Assembly (NCBI GenBank): GCA_051880035.1
Contig: JBJENE010000028.1
Location: 1 to 14,744, forward strand
Direction of reading: 5' to 3'
Length of the DNA: 14,744 bases
From: Eshraghiella sp051880035
Lineage (GTDB): Bacteria; Bacillota; Clostridia; Lachnospirales; Lachnospiraceae
Position 1 is the stretch's first letter; each line of letters begins with the position of its first letter. The position numbers and the translations under genes are program-made. Positions 14,614-14,744 of this stretch are shown here, one piece after another. The notes beneath the pieces are model-generated. The model was not told the DNA's origin. It did no database searches and saw nothing but the letters and a program-made list of their open reading frames with translations.

Positions 14614-14624
14614 ATGTTCTAAGA

Positions 14625-14744
14625 TGAGTATTCTTGTTTCCATTGAGCCACCTGCCGGGAGTTTGAGAGCCACCATTCCAGCAACACAGAGTGTCAGACG
14701 GCACATTGTGGGAGGTACAAACCGCACTTTGTTTTCGGTGAACT
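14625..14744. other. Higher-GC fragment at the right edge, possibly the end of a mobile element
   Basis: Composition jumps from about one-quarter to about one-half G+C after about 14640. No plus-strand gene is evident. A minus-strand frame is open from the window edge and continues into the AT-rich repeat before it stops. On the minus strand GTGCGG (14722-14727) resembles the GUGYG start of group II introns, but domain V is not in the window. The identity is unresolved. Confidence 0.25.

Overview
The window looks like a low-to-moderate GC Firmicute chromosome, most likely a gut or rumen Lachnospiraceae or relative. This is inferred from strong AGGAGG-type ribosome binding sites, TTG starts, a T-box leader on thrS, the RF3 and ThrRS sequence types, and an accessory gene content (Abi_2, TnpV-like remnant) typical of that group. 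No database search was possible, so the genus is not claimed.

Layout. (1) 1-1431 is the 3' part of a cell-surface protein whose N-terminal side lies outside the window; it starts inside a 102-bp tandem repeat array and ends in a membrane anchor. (2) prfC (RF3) is on the minus strand at 1529-3118. It is convergent with the surface gene across a double hairpin terminator and divergent from a membrane-anchored YdcF/DUF218 protein (3257-4018) and a stand-alone receiver-domain protein (4063-4431). (3) A complete threonine-type T-box (about 4462-4684) precedes a 69-aa membrane protein (4875-5084) and thrS (5126-7090), which ends in a clear terminator. (4) 7100-8600 is a small accessory patch. It holds a probable remnant of a TnpV-like gene, an Abi_2/AbiF-type HEPN gene split by one in-frame stop codon, and directly behind it a compact RNA gene with its own promoter, three hairpins and terminator. 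(5) 8729-9451 is a zinc-ribbon SAM methyltransferase under a near-consensus promoter. (6) About 9470-14620 is a clearly AT-richer, all-plus-strand gene island with many AGA and ATA codons, probably acquired.

The island is the most unusual part. It encodes a BtrH_N-like acyltransferase/peptidase-fold protein, a PaaK/CapK-like adenylate-forming ligase, a secreted matrixin-type zinc protease, a probable lipoprotein with a protease-associated beta-rich domain, a stand-alone acyl carrier protein whose start overlaps that lipoprotein gene, and a second small lipoprotein. Ligase, carrier protein and BtrH-like acyltransferase together are the logic of an acyl-activation and transfer pathway (compare BtrJ/BtrI/BtrH in butirosin synthesis). 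Here they are interleaved with exported proteins rather than with the usual tailoring enzymes. A roughly 45-nt sequence in front of the island (9519-9570) recurs imperfectly at its far end (14570-14613), where the sequence then changes abruptly to a higher-GC fragment of unknown, possibly mobile, origin.
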